Position numbers and translations under genes: made by a program. From contig OZ024794.1 of assembly GCA_964017045.1 (NCBI GenBank), positions 48,737,013 through 48,801,012 on the forward strand: a DNA stretch of 64,000 nt, given 5' to 3'. The notes beneath the pieces were generated by a model, which saw nothing but the letters and a program-made list of their open reading frames with translations, was not told where the DNA came from and ran no database searches. This document shows positions 35,801 through 44,462 of the stretch, in pieces; position 1 is the stretch's first letter; every line of letters starts with the position of its first letter. Origin of the DNA: Omphiscola glabra. Taxonomy: Eukaryota; Mollusca; Gastropoda; Lymnaeidae.

Positions 35801-38800
35801 CCATTTGGGAGTGAACAAAACATATCACAAAATTACGTCACACTTCTTTTGGCCCAAAATCAAGAAAGATGTGGTGGACTACTGCAGATCATGTCATACT
35901 TGTCAAGTGGTAGGGAAACCAAATCAGAAGATACCAGCAGCTCCTCTTCAACCCATTCCAGCGTTTGAAGAACCTTTCAGTCGCGTCATAATAGACTGCG
36001 TTGGGCCTCTTCCAAAGACAAAATCAGGTCACCAATATTTGCTGACAATCATGTGTGCATCAACAAGGTTCCCAGAAGCTATTCCTCTTCGCAATATCAA
36101 GACTCCGAACATCGTCAAAGCCCTGACGAAGTTTTTTACATTGTTTGGTCTTCCGAAGTCTGTACAGTCTGACCAAGGAACCAACTTCAAGGCTGGACTA
36201 TTCAAACAAGTGATGAACCAATTGGGTATAGAACACTGCTTGTCGAGTGCGTATCATCCTGAGTCGCAGGGAGCACTTGAGCGATTCCATCAGACATTAA
36301 AGAACATGATGAGAACGTACTGCCTAGAACAAGAGAAAGACTGGGATGAAGGGATCAACATGCTACTGTTCGCTGCAAGAGAAGCAGTTCAAGAATCACT
36401 TGGATTCAGCCCCTTCGAACTGGTGTTTGGCCATACGGTTCGAGGCCCCCTTAAACTTTTAAAAGACACGTGGATGTCATCGACACCCACTGAAGGACTT
36501 TTGGACTATGTCCTAAAGTTTAAAACTAAACTTTTTAACGCCGTTAATTTGGCTAAGTCACATTTGAAGGATTCTCAATCCAAAATGAAAGTTTGGTATG
36601 ACAAAAAGTCCAAATTCAGACAGTTTGCTTCAGGGGACAAAGTGCTTGTACTTTTGCCAATACCAGGACAGGCACTACAAGCTAGATATTTTGGTCCTTA
36701 TGTAGTTGAGTCCAAACTTAATGACTTAAATTACATTGTGTTAACACCAGATCGTAAAAGAAAGAAACAGTTATGTCACATTAACATGTTAAAAGAATAT
36801 GTAGAAAGAAAATGTGATGACAATTGTCCATCCTCAGAAACTAATTTTAACACAATCTCAACTATAACTTCAGTACCTAAAGTAAATGTTACTGAAATAT
36901 TTGACAGTGTCCCAGAAAAAGTTGGTCATTACAAACTTAAAAATTCAGAAATACTGGCCAATATTGAACAGAAACTTGGACATTTGTCATTGTCGGAAAA
37001 AAATGTTATCAAGTCTGTTATTGCAGATTTTGTTTCACTTTTTCCTGATGTCCCCAATAAAACCAACATTGCTGTACATGATGTTGACATTGGCAATGCA
37101 GTTCCGGTCAAGCAACACCCCTATAGGGTCAATCCGGAAAAACTTGAAGTAATCCGGTCTGAAATAAAATACATGCTTGAAAATGATATAATTGAACCAA
37201 GCTCTAGTAACTGGAGTTCTCCATGTATTTTAGTCCCAAAGCCTGACAAAAGTTACAGGTTTTGCACTGATTTCAGGAAAGTGAATTCAGTTACAAAGTC
37301 TGATTCCTTTCCGATTTTAAGTATAGACGATCTTATAGATCGAATAGGCGATGCCAAATATGTAACCAAGATAGACCTACTATCAGGTTATTGGCAGGTT
37401 CCTCTATCTGACAGAGCAAAAGAAGTCTCTGCTTTTTGTACTCCAGATGGTTTATACCAATATAAAGTAATGCCGTTGGGAATGAAAAATGTCCCAGCTA
37501 CATTCCAACGTCTAGTTAACAACATTATTGCTGACCAGGAAAATTGCAGCGCCTATATTGATGATGTAATTATTTACAGTCAAGATTTTTCCAAACATGT
37601 ATCTCTATTTACAAAATTCTTGCAGGCAAATGTAATTGTAAATTTAAATAAGTGTGAATTTTGTCATGCAACTGTGGAATATTTAGGTCACATGGTGGGT
37701 CAAGGTCATGTAAAACCTGTTCAAGCTAAGATAAATGCTATTGCAGCACTTCCACCACCCACTACTAGAAAACAGTTAATGAGATTTTTTGGGAATGGCA
37801 GGTTACTATAGAAAATTTTGCAAAAATTTCTCAGTTATTGCTTCTCCCCTAAGTAATATGTTAAAGAAAAATGCAAAATTTCATTGGTCAGATGCCTGTT
37901 AGGAAGCATTCAAAAACATTAAAAGAATACTAGCTAATGCTCCTGTTCTCATTGCACCAGACTTTAACAAACAGTTTAAATTAGCTGTAGATGCCAGTGA
38001 TGTTGGCATTGGTGCAGTTCTTTTTCAAGAAGATGACCACAGTGTAGATCATCCTGTTTGTTATTTTTCAAAGAAATTTAACTCCCATCAGAAAAATTAT
38101 TCCACTGTAGAAAAAGAATGTTTAGGCTTAATTCTTGCTCTACAACAATTTGATTTTTATGTCAGTTGTTCCTTACATTCAGTACTTGTTTTTACTGATC
38201 ACAATCCTTTAACATTTTTGAATAAGATGGTCTCCAAAAATCAAAGATTGTTAAGATGGAGTCTATTTTTACAAGAATATAATTTGGACATAAAACATAT
38301 CAAAGGCAAAGATAATGTGATTGCTGATACTTTGTCCAGAAATTAATTTTTTCTGCACAAAAATTATGTAGTTGATTATAAGCTATTAAGAAGCTTGTTT
38401 AATATTTTTTTTAATGTAAGAAATTTATTTTCTTTTACTTGTTTAATGGAAAAGAATTCCATTTTTCGAAAAATGAAATTTTTTCTTTTAAGAGGGGAGG
38501 TGTTATGAAGGATGACGTATTTTTTAGCACGACTATCTCGCGTCCCACGTGCATGACCCCTCGTGAACTCTCGTGACCGCCTTTGAAGTGTGGCTAGAAA
38601 AACCTTATTTATTCTAGTCAGGAGAACTGTCGAAAATAATAGAATATTCTGGATAAAACGAGAAGGAAAACAATGCATTAGACGGTTATAGACATTAGTA
38701 GGAAATGCCTATAAAAAGGGCTGACCGATAGAGAGGGAGAGAGATTTTGTTTTGATCACGAGATGCTATGTCATACTTTGTTGTGTGTAGAGTTTTCTAT

Positions 38801-41800
38801 TTCTTCATACAATTTTGTGCTCATTGTATTTTGATATACAGTACCGGTACCAGCAAATCTGTAAGTTTATAATTTCAATCATATTTCACTTGCTGTTATT
38901 ATTTAATTGAAGTTCACAAATTAAAAAGTTATTAATTGTAATTAGCTCTGGCCTTGATTGTCGTTTTATTTGGTATTATTTTTAAATGTTGGTATCGTCC
39001 TTTATTATGGACCGTTTCTAGAACGAGCCATAGTCTAAAATTAAGAGATTAAATTCTCAATTCATAACGGTTCGTAATAAATGTTATTAATTTTTTTAAA
39101 ACAATAATTGATTTATAAACTAAAACTAATTTTTACAAAATATAAATGTCATTTGCTTTAGTTTTTAAAACAATAATTATTTGATTTATTTTAATTTTAA
39201 AAACCAGATGTCATATTGTTGAAAGCTCTTTAAAATATATAAGCACATTAATTGGTGAATTAAAACAGCCAAAGTTATTTTTCTAAAAAACGCCAACCAA
39301 CCTGCATAACTGTGACTGCACCATATGTTACCATTGTCCAGTAGACGGTTCCAATAAAAATGCCACCAGCTACAAACGGACACATCTTGAAAATTACTTT
39401 GTCAATGATATCCATGACATATACAACTGGACCTGATAACAATTCAAATAATATTAAGTTATTTATAATCTCAGTGATGGCTCTCACCTTCTAACTGGTG
39501 TATTAAATTGTACAAAGAAATTTCAACCACCAACTAATCAGTAACTCATTCCTTCTGTTACAGAGATAGAATTAAATCACTGTAAGTAGAATTTAAAAAA
39601 TGAACTTTATTTCTCATCAACCATAGTGTGAAAATGATTTGACATAACATCTTGAATTGTGTGAAAATGATTTGCCATAACATGAAAATATATACAATTC
39701 AAGAATAGTGTGAAAATGATTTGCCATAACAAGACAAATATATACAATTCAAGAATAGTGTAAAAATGATTTGCCATAACATGCAAATATTTATAATTCA
39801 AGAATTTAGTTCAACTGTTAGTTACCTTAAAATGATCTTTCATTCAAATAACATTTAAGATAAAACTAATTTTGTTTTGTAAGATTAAATCAAATAGAAA
39901 AGAGACATATCTAAAACCTACAACATGGTCAGAATTCTTTCAAACATAATGACTGTCACATATTTAATATTACTCAAATTCTTTAATCCACAAATCATAA
40001 GCCAAAAAAGGTATTAAAATAAAATTTATCATTTTAAACTGTAAATAACTCACTAAATATTGTAAATATAATCCATAAGTACCTAATTTTGGGAAAAGGA
40101 TCAAATACTCCGTATTACACTGAGGGCATGCCACTTTGACAGTGCTATTGCCCTTCTGTTTCTCATCTACCCATCTCTGAAGACAAGTTTGGTGTACCCA
40201 CTTTGTTGTGCCCCTGCAGCGGCAAGGTCGCACCCATGCAGCAGCTCGGTCATCCTCTTCTGTTGCAAAACAGACCCAACATGATCGCCTAATAGGACAA
40301 AAAGAAATGAAAATTTCAACTACTACCAAGGACATGAAATCTGTGAATTTACTTTAATTGTGTGTTTGATGAAGAAACTAATATGATAAGGCGTTTTTAT
40401 AAAATAGGCAGCTTTGATTAATGCACCATAGTCATATCAAACTGTTCTATTTCCATTTATTCTGGGAATTCAACTAAGATCATGATGAATAATTTTATGC
40501 CCTCTTTTTAGACAATAGATCAAGCAATTACAATATCTTCTTTATCTTTTGACCATCTTCTTAGCCTAAATGACCTGAAAGTTAAAAGAGCATTAAACAA
40601 ATCTCTTTATGAAGAATATGTAATCATTACTTGTTGGTTCAAATAAATATGTATAGACCCGATTGCTTAATGCATGGGTTCCCTAACTGTGGGTTTCTAC
40701 CCTAAAGCGGTTCACCGACTCCAATTTTCCTCTAGTCTATAGGAATAATGCCTCTTTGCTTATTGAGGTCTGTAGGCAGGGTACACTGGAATTTAGGTCA
40801 GAGAGGAGTTTGACAAATCGCAAATGCTGAGAAGTCCTTTTTATTTTTGCTTCAGATGCTTTTAGGACAATTTTCCATTTTTTTAAAAACGGACATACAC
40901 AATTTTGTACTGATTTTTTACAGAAGTTCATTCTTTGTCAATTTTTTTTACAAACTGTCCATAAATTTCAGGAAAGTTGGCAACCATAATCCCATTACAG
41001 TTCCCAGAATGAAAACAACTTATTTCGGTAGTTACTTTAACTTCTTGTTATTGTTAATGAAGGATTGTTGATATTCATACTTATTGGGTGTGAAGATGAA
41101 CTGGATAAGTATATCAAAGTGGAGATTGCTGGATATTTTGAAGATCTTGAAAATATATTTCTTGGGAACTTCCCTGACCTTACATAATAAAAGGCTGCAT
41201 TGGTAGGGAGCCAGTATGCAACCTCACAATATGTTGCCATATGCAAGGTGGAGTCGAGGATGAAATCTTGATCTTTGGAATGATTCCCCTGCATACAACA
41301 TGTTTGAAGAAAAACTGCCAACTCAGTTCTGGTGTGCTATGAATCAATCATATCCAAATGATATCAGACTGGGGTTTTGCGTTTTACATTCATTTGCTTT
41401 CATATATCATTTGAATTTGTCTGTGGCAGTTGATTTTCACACTTCATATAGAAACAGAGGCAAGAAACAAATTTGCTAAATGTTGACATTAACAAAAAGA
41501 TGGCTTTAAAAAAAACACACTAAGCTGCACATTTTTAAGCTGGCTTCACAATGCAAGCCCATCCATTTCAAGAAATGTTAGGTTTTCTTAACTCTATTTA
41601 AATAAATTTCTATGTAAAGGCAGCAATGGTCACAATGTACAAGGAAAAATGAAACACTTTCTTTAGGGGGATTTAAATATATCTATATATATATTATTTT
41701 GCAATAATCCCTATTTTTATAACAATCTTGTATTTATTTATAGCTCTCTTAAATCTTTATGAAAATGTTTTGTAATACTTTACCTATCTTCGTCTTGCTG

Positions 41801-41818
41801 TAAGCGACTCTGGGACAT
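23844..41818 (-). CDS. MARCHF5: MARCHF5, mitochondrial RING-CH E3 ubiquitin ligase
   Basis: The coding exons in gene order are 41818-41784, 40288-40083, 39432-39302, 33041-32855, 25114-24951 and 23993-23844 (290 aa), with GT-AG junctions and phases that join without a break. The RING-CH (C4HC3) ligands are C15, C18, C34, C36, H44, C47, C66 and C69. Membrane helices follow around [28 protein letters not shown] and [12 protein letters not shown]. The family ubiquitinates proteins of the mitochondrial outer membrane and controls fission factors and signalling. The length is close to the human protein (278 aa); the C-terminal tail differs and is rich in Pro, Thr and Gln. The start ATG lies in a very short first coding exon. 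Intron 3 carries an LTR retrotransposon and intron 4 many repeats, all apparently spliced out. Confidence 0.95.
24566..24821. mobile_element. Foldback MITE in MARCHF5 intron 5 region
   Basis: The ends CCGGAAATTTGATCGAAA and TTTCGATCAAATTTCCGG are exact inverted copies. Longer inner arms also pair (around TTACACGTTAAAATT and AATTTTAACGTGTGAA, and CAAATTTCTTTTTGA with TCAAAAAGAAATTTG). Most of the 256 bp could fold into one hairpin. Repeats of AAATTTCCGTCGATCAA type occur inside the right arm. This is the structure of a foldback-type non-autonomous DNA element. It lies between coding exons 5 and 6. Confidence 0.8.
25115..27475. other. MARCHF5 intron 4, part nearest exon 5
   Basis: No coding region is supported. 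It changes from AT-rich to a GC-richer patch at 25795-26020 with repeated words like AGTCAAATG and TCAGTTGA. A further GC-richer part at 26400-26700 has an open frame that I do not trust. Homopolymer G and C runs lie at about 26943-26953 and 27001-27014. Confidence 0.4.
27476..27540. repeat. Imperfect hairpin of CCCGG-rich arms
   Basis: Two arms of about 29 bases (TTTAACCCGACCC..CCGGGTATT and AATACCCGG..GGGTCCGGGTGTTAA) flank a seven-base loop near 27505-27511. A diverged copy of the same sequence occurs at 33744-33790 in the opposite orientation, so this is an interspersed repeat, probably the end of a DNA transposon. Confidence 0.65.
27702..27827. mobile_element. hAT MITE relic with SPIN-like left end
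   Basis: It starts with CAGCGGTTCTCAACCT, which matches the SPIN-type hAT terminus. An inverted, degraded partner AAGGGTTGAGAATGATG ends near 27827. The interior is a T- and G-rich low-complexity stretch. It lies directly before a truncated LINE. Confidence 0.5.
27835..28764 (+). mobile_element. 5'-truncated RTE-like LINE, reverse transcriptase C-terminal part
   Basis: A 302-codon open frame (27841-28749) starts within the reverse transcriptase. FADD at 27955-27966 is the catalytic box. It is followed by [11 protein letters not shown] and FKYLGA, then a basic C-terminal domain ([15 protein letters not shown], then REEWRR), all typical of RTE-type and related LINE polyproteins. The frame ends at 28749 and runs directly into a (GAT)n tail at 28747-28764, the usual 3' end of RTE elements. 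A frameshift near 27890 separates the first few recognisable residues. The element sits antisense to MARCHF5 in intron 4. Confidence 0.85.
28765..30240. other. MARCHF5 intron 4, middle part
   Basis: No gene is supported. Around 29115-29150 there is a sequence (GGGGGTCGTGATCCACGG, then TTTGATAACCCC) resembling a decayed hAT terminus. At 29941-29954 there is a C run. ATCATCATCATGG at 29276 could be the GAT-type tail of another minus-strand LINE, but its upstream reading frame is not recognisable. Confidence 0.4.
30241..30408. mobile_element. Short GC-rich MITE with GTGGTGTA ends
   Basis: The left end CAGTGGTGTATG and the right end, read inward, CCGTGGTGTAGCTAG are inverted partners. The subterminal sequences are CCGCCCCGGG- and GGCCCGCCCC-rich on the two sides. 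No matching 8-bp target duplication was seen. It is probably a hAT-related non-autonomous element. Confidence 0.6.
30435..30577. mobile_element. SPIN-type hAT MITE
   Basis: The 143-bp element begins CAGCGATTCTCAACCTT and ends AAGGTTGAGAACCACTG. The interior keeps GAACGACCCTTTCACA, CACCTAAGACCA, GTTATGAAGTATCAA and TGGCATTAGGAAGG in the order known from SPIN (SPACE INVADERS) MITEs. SPIN elements are famous for horizontal transfer among mammals, reptiles, amphibians, a triatomine bug and the snail Lymnaea. The flanks ATTTAAAA and CTTTGAAA could be a degraded 8-bp target duplication. The match is from memory of the family, not a database search. Confidence 0.8.
31075..31091. repeat. Poly-C tract
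   Basis: A run of 17 C residues directly follows GGGGA, 60 bp before the 12-bp minisatellite. It is likely unstable in length. Confidence 0.9.
31151..31393. repeat. 12-bp minisatellite, about 20 copies
   Basis: Units are mainly GAATGTAAGCAT and GGATGTAAGCAT, with a third variant GAGCATAAGCAT appearing in a roughly regular higher-order pattern. Because 12 is a multiple of three and the unit lacks stops in most frames, long open frames arise on both strands. I regard these as artefacts. It lies in MARCHF5 intron 4. Confidence 0.95.
31737..31759. repeat. Poly-A tract of 23 bases
   Basis: An uninterrupted A run in MARCHF5 intron 4. It could be a retroposon tail, but no element was recognised next to it. 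Confidence 0.85.
33381..33600. repeat. Interspersed repeat, copy A
   Basis: It shares ordered blocks (CTTCTGGTGTGG, TTCACAA, TACTCAA, TTTATATTAA, GACGG) with 43369-43605. The family is unknown. It is followed at 33600-33715 by diverged copies of a roughly 50-bp unit (TAGGGTGTAGGACTA, GGCCGGCATATTTTAA) that recur inverted at 44118-44253. Confidence 0.65.
33744..33790. repeat. Second copy of the CCCGG hairpin repeat
   Basis: GGACCCACGGGTTATTTTCT and the following AAAATACCCGAACC match the reverse complement of the hairpin at 27476-27540 with a few changes. It lies 40 bp upstream of the LTR element. Confidence 0.6.
33830..34057 (+). repeat. Truncated 5' LTR (U3 only)
   Basis: It starts TGTTATGAAGG and matches 38501-38728 with two mismatches over 228 bp. 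It stops right after CCTATAAAAAGGGCTGACCG, which contains the TATA-like TATAAAA, then joins gag-like sequence. The R and U5 regions, the tRNA primer-binding site and the leader are missing. The preceding AAATG (33825-33829) is a candidate target duplication. Confidence 0.88.
34065..34514 (+). pseudogene. Gag remnant with SCAN-like segment
   Basis: An open frame of 105 codons runs to a TAA at 34380-34382. The same frame then continues without a stop into the CCHC-containing reading frame at 34515. The residues [20 protein letters not shown], then YRKKFRELW and [12 protein letters not shown], resemble the SCAN domain, which is known to derive from the capsid region of Gmr1-like gag. The N-terminal part of gag is missing. 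Whether the TAA is a disabling mutation or a natural readthrough codon cannot be told from one copy; since the element is otherwise broken, mutation is more likely. Confidence 0.8.
34515..37811 (+). pseudogene. Retrotransposon pol: CCHC, protease, integrase, reverse transcriptase
   Basis: A 1098-codon frame. Numbered from its first Met, it has a CCHC knuckle with C7, C10, H15 and C20. The protease motif DTG is at 194-196. The integrase zinc finger has H423, H430, C460 and C463. The integrase catalytic triad is D494, D553 and E589, with the canonical 35-residue spacing between the last two. The reverse transcriptase spans roughly 860-1098 with YIDD at 1014-1017. The order is protease, integrase, reverse transcriptase. 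The frame ends early because of a one-base shift near 37793; homology continues in another frame. It probably begins as part of gag, as the frame is open upstream to 34383. Confidence 0.9.
37793..38346 (+). pseudogene. Reverse transcriptase end and RNase H, shifted frame
   Basis: After the frameshift, pol homology continues to TAA at 38344-38346. RNase H landmarks are [33 protein letters not shown] and the final [12 protein letters not shown]. One in-frame TAG lies at 37900-37902. Nothing encoding an envelope-like product is seen between here and the polypurine tract. Confidence 0.88.
38489..38500 (+). other. Polypurine tract
   Basis: AAGAGGGGAGG sits immediately before the 3' LTR start. It is the expected primer site for plus-strand DNA synthesis of an LTR element. 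Confidence 0.85.
38501..39078 (+). repeat. 3' LTR, near full length
   Basis: The first 228 bp match the 5' LTR. The remaining about 350 bp (R and U5) are present only here. The end is not certain: TCATAAC at 39062-39068 mirrors the LTR start, while AAATG at 39079-39083 matches the five bases before the 5' LTR and would place the end at 39078. Confidence 0.75.
39625..39806. repeat. Tandem repeat of about 51 bp in MARCHF5 intron 2
   Basis: Four units, the first incomplete, contain GTGTGAAAATGATTTGCCAT followed by AACA and ATATATACAATTCAAGAATA. It lies between coding exons 2 and 3. Confidence 0.85.
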
Positions 41819-42247
41819 GTTATTGTCTTTAATGTGTAGCCCACCACATTGAATTATATGCCTAACAACATAAAAATTCATATAATTACAAAAATTGTGA
41901 CAAACCATATAATTTAAAAATTTGTTTGGCATGTTTACAGAGAAGTTGCAATGTTTTTTATGACAAAGCATCATATTAATTTTTAAGAAATAAGAACAAA
42001 GAGTTCAGTAGCCACAACTTTGTCAAAACTGTTCTAACAAGGTTAGTGCATAGTAAATTTAACTATGCTAAGCATTGACAATAACTGTGAGAATGAACAT
42101 GTGGTTTTTCTGCCATTTTGTTCCATTTTGAGTGTATTTTTTGTTTTATTTTTAAGACTTTCACCAGTCAGCTGAACTGTTTATGGATTTTTTTATAATT
42201 CATTGAAGAGAAATTTGTTTACAAATGTAGATGGAAGCAAAGATATA

Positions 42248-43149
42248 TAGTGGAACCTCGGATAAGGAACACCCCATTTAACAAACAAATCGGTTGACAA
42301 ACAAGTTTTGTGAACATACGCATAGGTAAATACCCACAATCTCACTGGGTTAGTAGTGCTTTGGTATGTTTGCAGTTAACATGGTTTATCCGAGTGCTTT
42401 GAGCAAAAACACTACTTATTGTTATTTTTGCACTTTTTGTGTTATTTTAGTTTAGTCCTTATTATGAAGCCTAAAAAGAAATGTGTTATTGATAGAAATC
42501 ATGTTAGAGTGGAAGTAAAGAAAGAAAAAGTATTAAAACATGATAATGGTCATCATATTCTAATTTTTAAAAAAGAGGTAAGAAATTCAAAAAAGGCGGC
42601 TGATGTGGCTAAAGTAGTGACTGTGTTAATGAAATAAAGATGTAAATGCTAGAGGCAGTCGAAAAAGTGTTGTTAGTTTGGATAAATAATAAGTTGGTTA
42701 TAGTGTTAGCAAGACAATAATCAGTGAAAATGTTAGGCAGTTGCACATTGATTTGTTGGCCAAAACAACAAGTACGAGTTCCGTAGCTGAAGACTTAAAA
42801 GCGAGTAGAGCGTGTGGTTTGATTAATATTGCCTAATAACCTGAATTAATAGTGTTATAAGACATATAGAGACTGTTAGTTCAGATAAAATAGCTGAGAA
42901 TGCATTTGTGCATGACTTTGCGAGTAGGTTAAGTTCTATCAAAGTGAAGGCTGTGTCTCATATCAATTGTTTAATTTTGATGAGATAGGCTTGTTTTGGA
43001 AAAAAATGCCAAAGAGAACCTACATCACAGGCTGGAACAGTTTAATTAAATTTACATTGATTTCAATAGGAAAAATTATTTTGGTTAGCAAATGTTTGGA
43101 TTTAAGAAGGTAGTCACGGCACAGATTAAGTTTGTTATCCATTCCACGG
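42248..43149 (+). mobile_element. Decayed Tigger/pogo transposon
   Basis: TA (42246-42247) precedes TAGTGGAACCTCGGATAAGG. The right end read inward is CCGTGGAATGGATAACAAAC, followed by TA (43150-43151). Inside, about 42965-43025 encodes FDEIGLFWKKMPKRTYI, a signature around a catalytic Asp of Tigger/pogo transposases. An N-terminal fragment starts near 42463 (MKPKKKCVID). The rest is interrupted and much shorter than an intact copy (902 bp in total). Confidence 0.8.
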
Positions 43150-43368
43150 TACTTAAGCTTTTATTTTTTTACATTTAGAGTGAATAGTATGAAATAGTCA
43201 AGAATATAAAAGTGAAAAGAAATGTTCAATGTAATTACTGAGTTTTTGGCATTTCCCTAATGTATTTGGTATAACCTAATAAATGTACATCAATAAAAGA
43301 ATAAGCATTTAAATAGCACTTCAATAATAGCTATATATAATATATATATATTGATTATAATCATATAT

Positions 43369-43605
43369 AATCTCTTATATAATATATACATTTCTCTTCT
43401 GGTGTGGCAGCTTCCTATTCACAATCGACACTCCTCCTACTCAAAATCTTTTATATTAATAGGACAGAGTACTCAAAATCTTTTATATTAATAGGACAGA
43501 GTAAAAAAAAAAGCTGTAGAGCAGCAAGCGTCATGCGTGACGGACGAACCCAGGTATGAAGATTGAATTTTTTCTGTGGCAGATATTATAATTTATATTA
43601 ATCGG
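43369..43605. repeat. Interspersed repeat, copy B
   Basis: It matches 33381-33600 in the same orientation. Inside it, a 32-bp unit (CTCAAAATCTTTTATATTAA and following bases) is duplicated in tandem at 43440-43503. A MITE begins directly after it at 43610. Confidence 0.65.
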
Positions 43606-43609
43606 CTAA

Positions 43610-43781
43610 TTCCTATCTGTGGTACCTCATTTCATTAGGTTAGGTTTAGGGATAGATTTAGGGTTCAGGTTAGGGTGAGGGATACATTTAGGAAGTTTTT
43701 TCATTATTTTTAAACGTTTTATTCTTAATTTTACGTCAAGTTGACGGCCATGTTAAAAAAATGCGGTACCACAGATAGGAA
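43610..43781. mobile_element. MITE with telomere-like interior, copy 1
   Basis: The ends TTCCTATCTGTGGTACC and GGTACCACAGATAGGAA are perfect inverted repeats. The interior contains degenerate TTAGGG words (TTAGGTTAGGTTTAGGG and others) and a conserved GACGGCCATGTTAAAAAAA. A second copy is at 44261-44462. Confidence 0.85.
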
Positions 43782-43793
43782 TTTACCAAAGAC

Positions 43794-44025
43794 TAATTTG
43801 GAGAGATAGGCCCTGACATCATTTGCGTGTTTTGTCCCTGGTTCCGATTGAGCTCAGATAGGGTCAAAACCCTGGTTAGGGTTAAGTTTAGGGTTCAGGT
43901 TAGGCTTAGGTTTAGGGTTAGAATTAGGGTTCAGGTTAGGTTTAAGTTTAGGAATACATTTAGGATATAAGTTCGCAGGTCCCGGCAACCAAGATGGCGG
44001 CCGCGGTACTCTCTCTCCAAAATTA
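43794..44025. mobile_element. Related MITE with TTAGGG-like interior
   Basis: The inverted ends are TAATTTGGAGAGA and TCTCTCCAAAATTA. The interior (43868-43968) is a run of degenerate TTAGGG words. Its AAGATGGCGGCCGCGGTAC end resembles the inner end of the neighbouring MITE family. It lies between the two copies of that family. Confidence 0.65.
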
Positions 44026-44117
44026 ACAAAAAATTTAGTTCTCATTTTCTATAATATATTATACGCCAGCTTTTAAACAATAGACTATAAGTATAGTTAT
44101 AGACTATTGAATAGTCC

Positions 44118-44253
44118 TGCACCCTACCTGCTGGCCTTAAAAGAATAGTCCTACACTGCCTACAGTTAGTCCTACACCCTACCTGCCGGCATTTAAACAA
44201 TCGTCCTACAGACCATCCAACACCCTATCTGCCAGTATTTAAAAAATATTCCT
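44118..44253. repeat. Roughly 50-bp tandem units, inverted relative to 33600-33715
   Basis: Three diverged units contain CACCCTACCTGCCGGCATTT AAA-type words followed by CAATCGTCCTA-type words. The reverse complement of the same unit occurs at 33600-33715. Confidence 0.65.
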
Positions 44254-44260
44254 AGGCTAA

Positions 44261-44462
44261 TTCCTATATGTGGTACCTCATTTCATTAGGTTAGGTTTAG
44301 GGATAGATTTAGGGTTCAGGTTAGGGATAGATTTAGGGTTCAGGTTAGGGTGAGGGATACATTTTCATTTAGGAAGTTTTTTCATTATTTTTAAACGTTT
44401 TATTCTTAATTTTACGTCAAGTTGACGGCCATGTTAAAAAAACGCGGTACCACAGAGAGGAA
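44261..44462. mobile_element. MITE with telomere-like interior, copy 2
   Basis: The same family as 43610-43781. It has an extra internal copy of GGGATAGATTTAGGGTTCAG and a small insertion near CATTTTCATTTAGG. The terminal inverted repeats carry a few changes. Confidence 0.85.

Larger units (their letters stand above)
33830..39078 (+). mobile_element. Gmr1-like Ty3/gypsy LTR retrotransposon in MARCHF5 intron 3
   Basis: The parts in order are a truncated 5' LTR (33830-34057), gag remnant (34065-34514), CCHC, protease, integrase, reverse transcriptase and RNase H (34515-38346), polypurine tract (38489-38500) and 3' LTR (from 38501). Integrase precedes reverse transcriptase. Ordinary Ty3/gypsy elements have it last; the reversed order defines the Gmr1-like group. 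The copy is disabled by an in-frame stop in gag, a frameshift near 37793, a stop at 37900-37902 and loss of the 5' LTR end, leader and first part of gag. The 228 bp shared by the two LTRs differ at only two positions, so insertion was recent. It is antisense to the host gene. The 3' boundary is uncertain by about 15 bp. Confidence 0.9.

Noticed and set aside
40671..40740. Sequence resembling a hAT end (GGGTTCCCTAACTGTGGG)
   Set aside because: Only one end is visible and no partner or target duplication was found.
43854..44045. Minus-strand frame with repeated Pro-Asn-Lys words
   Set aside because: It is the translation of degenerate TTAGGG-type repeats inside a MITE.
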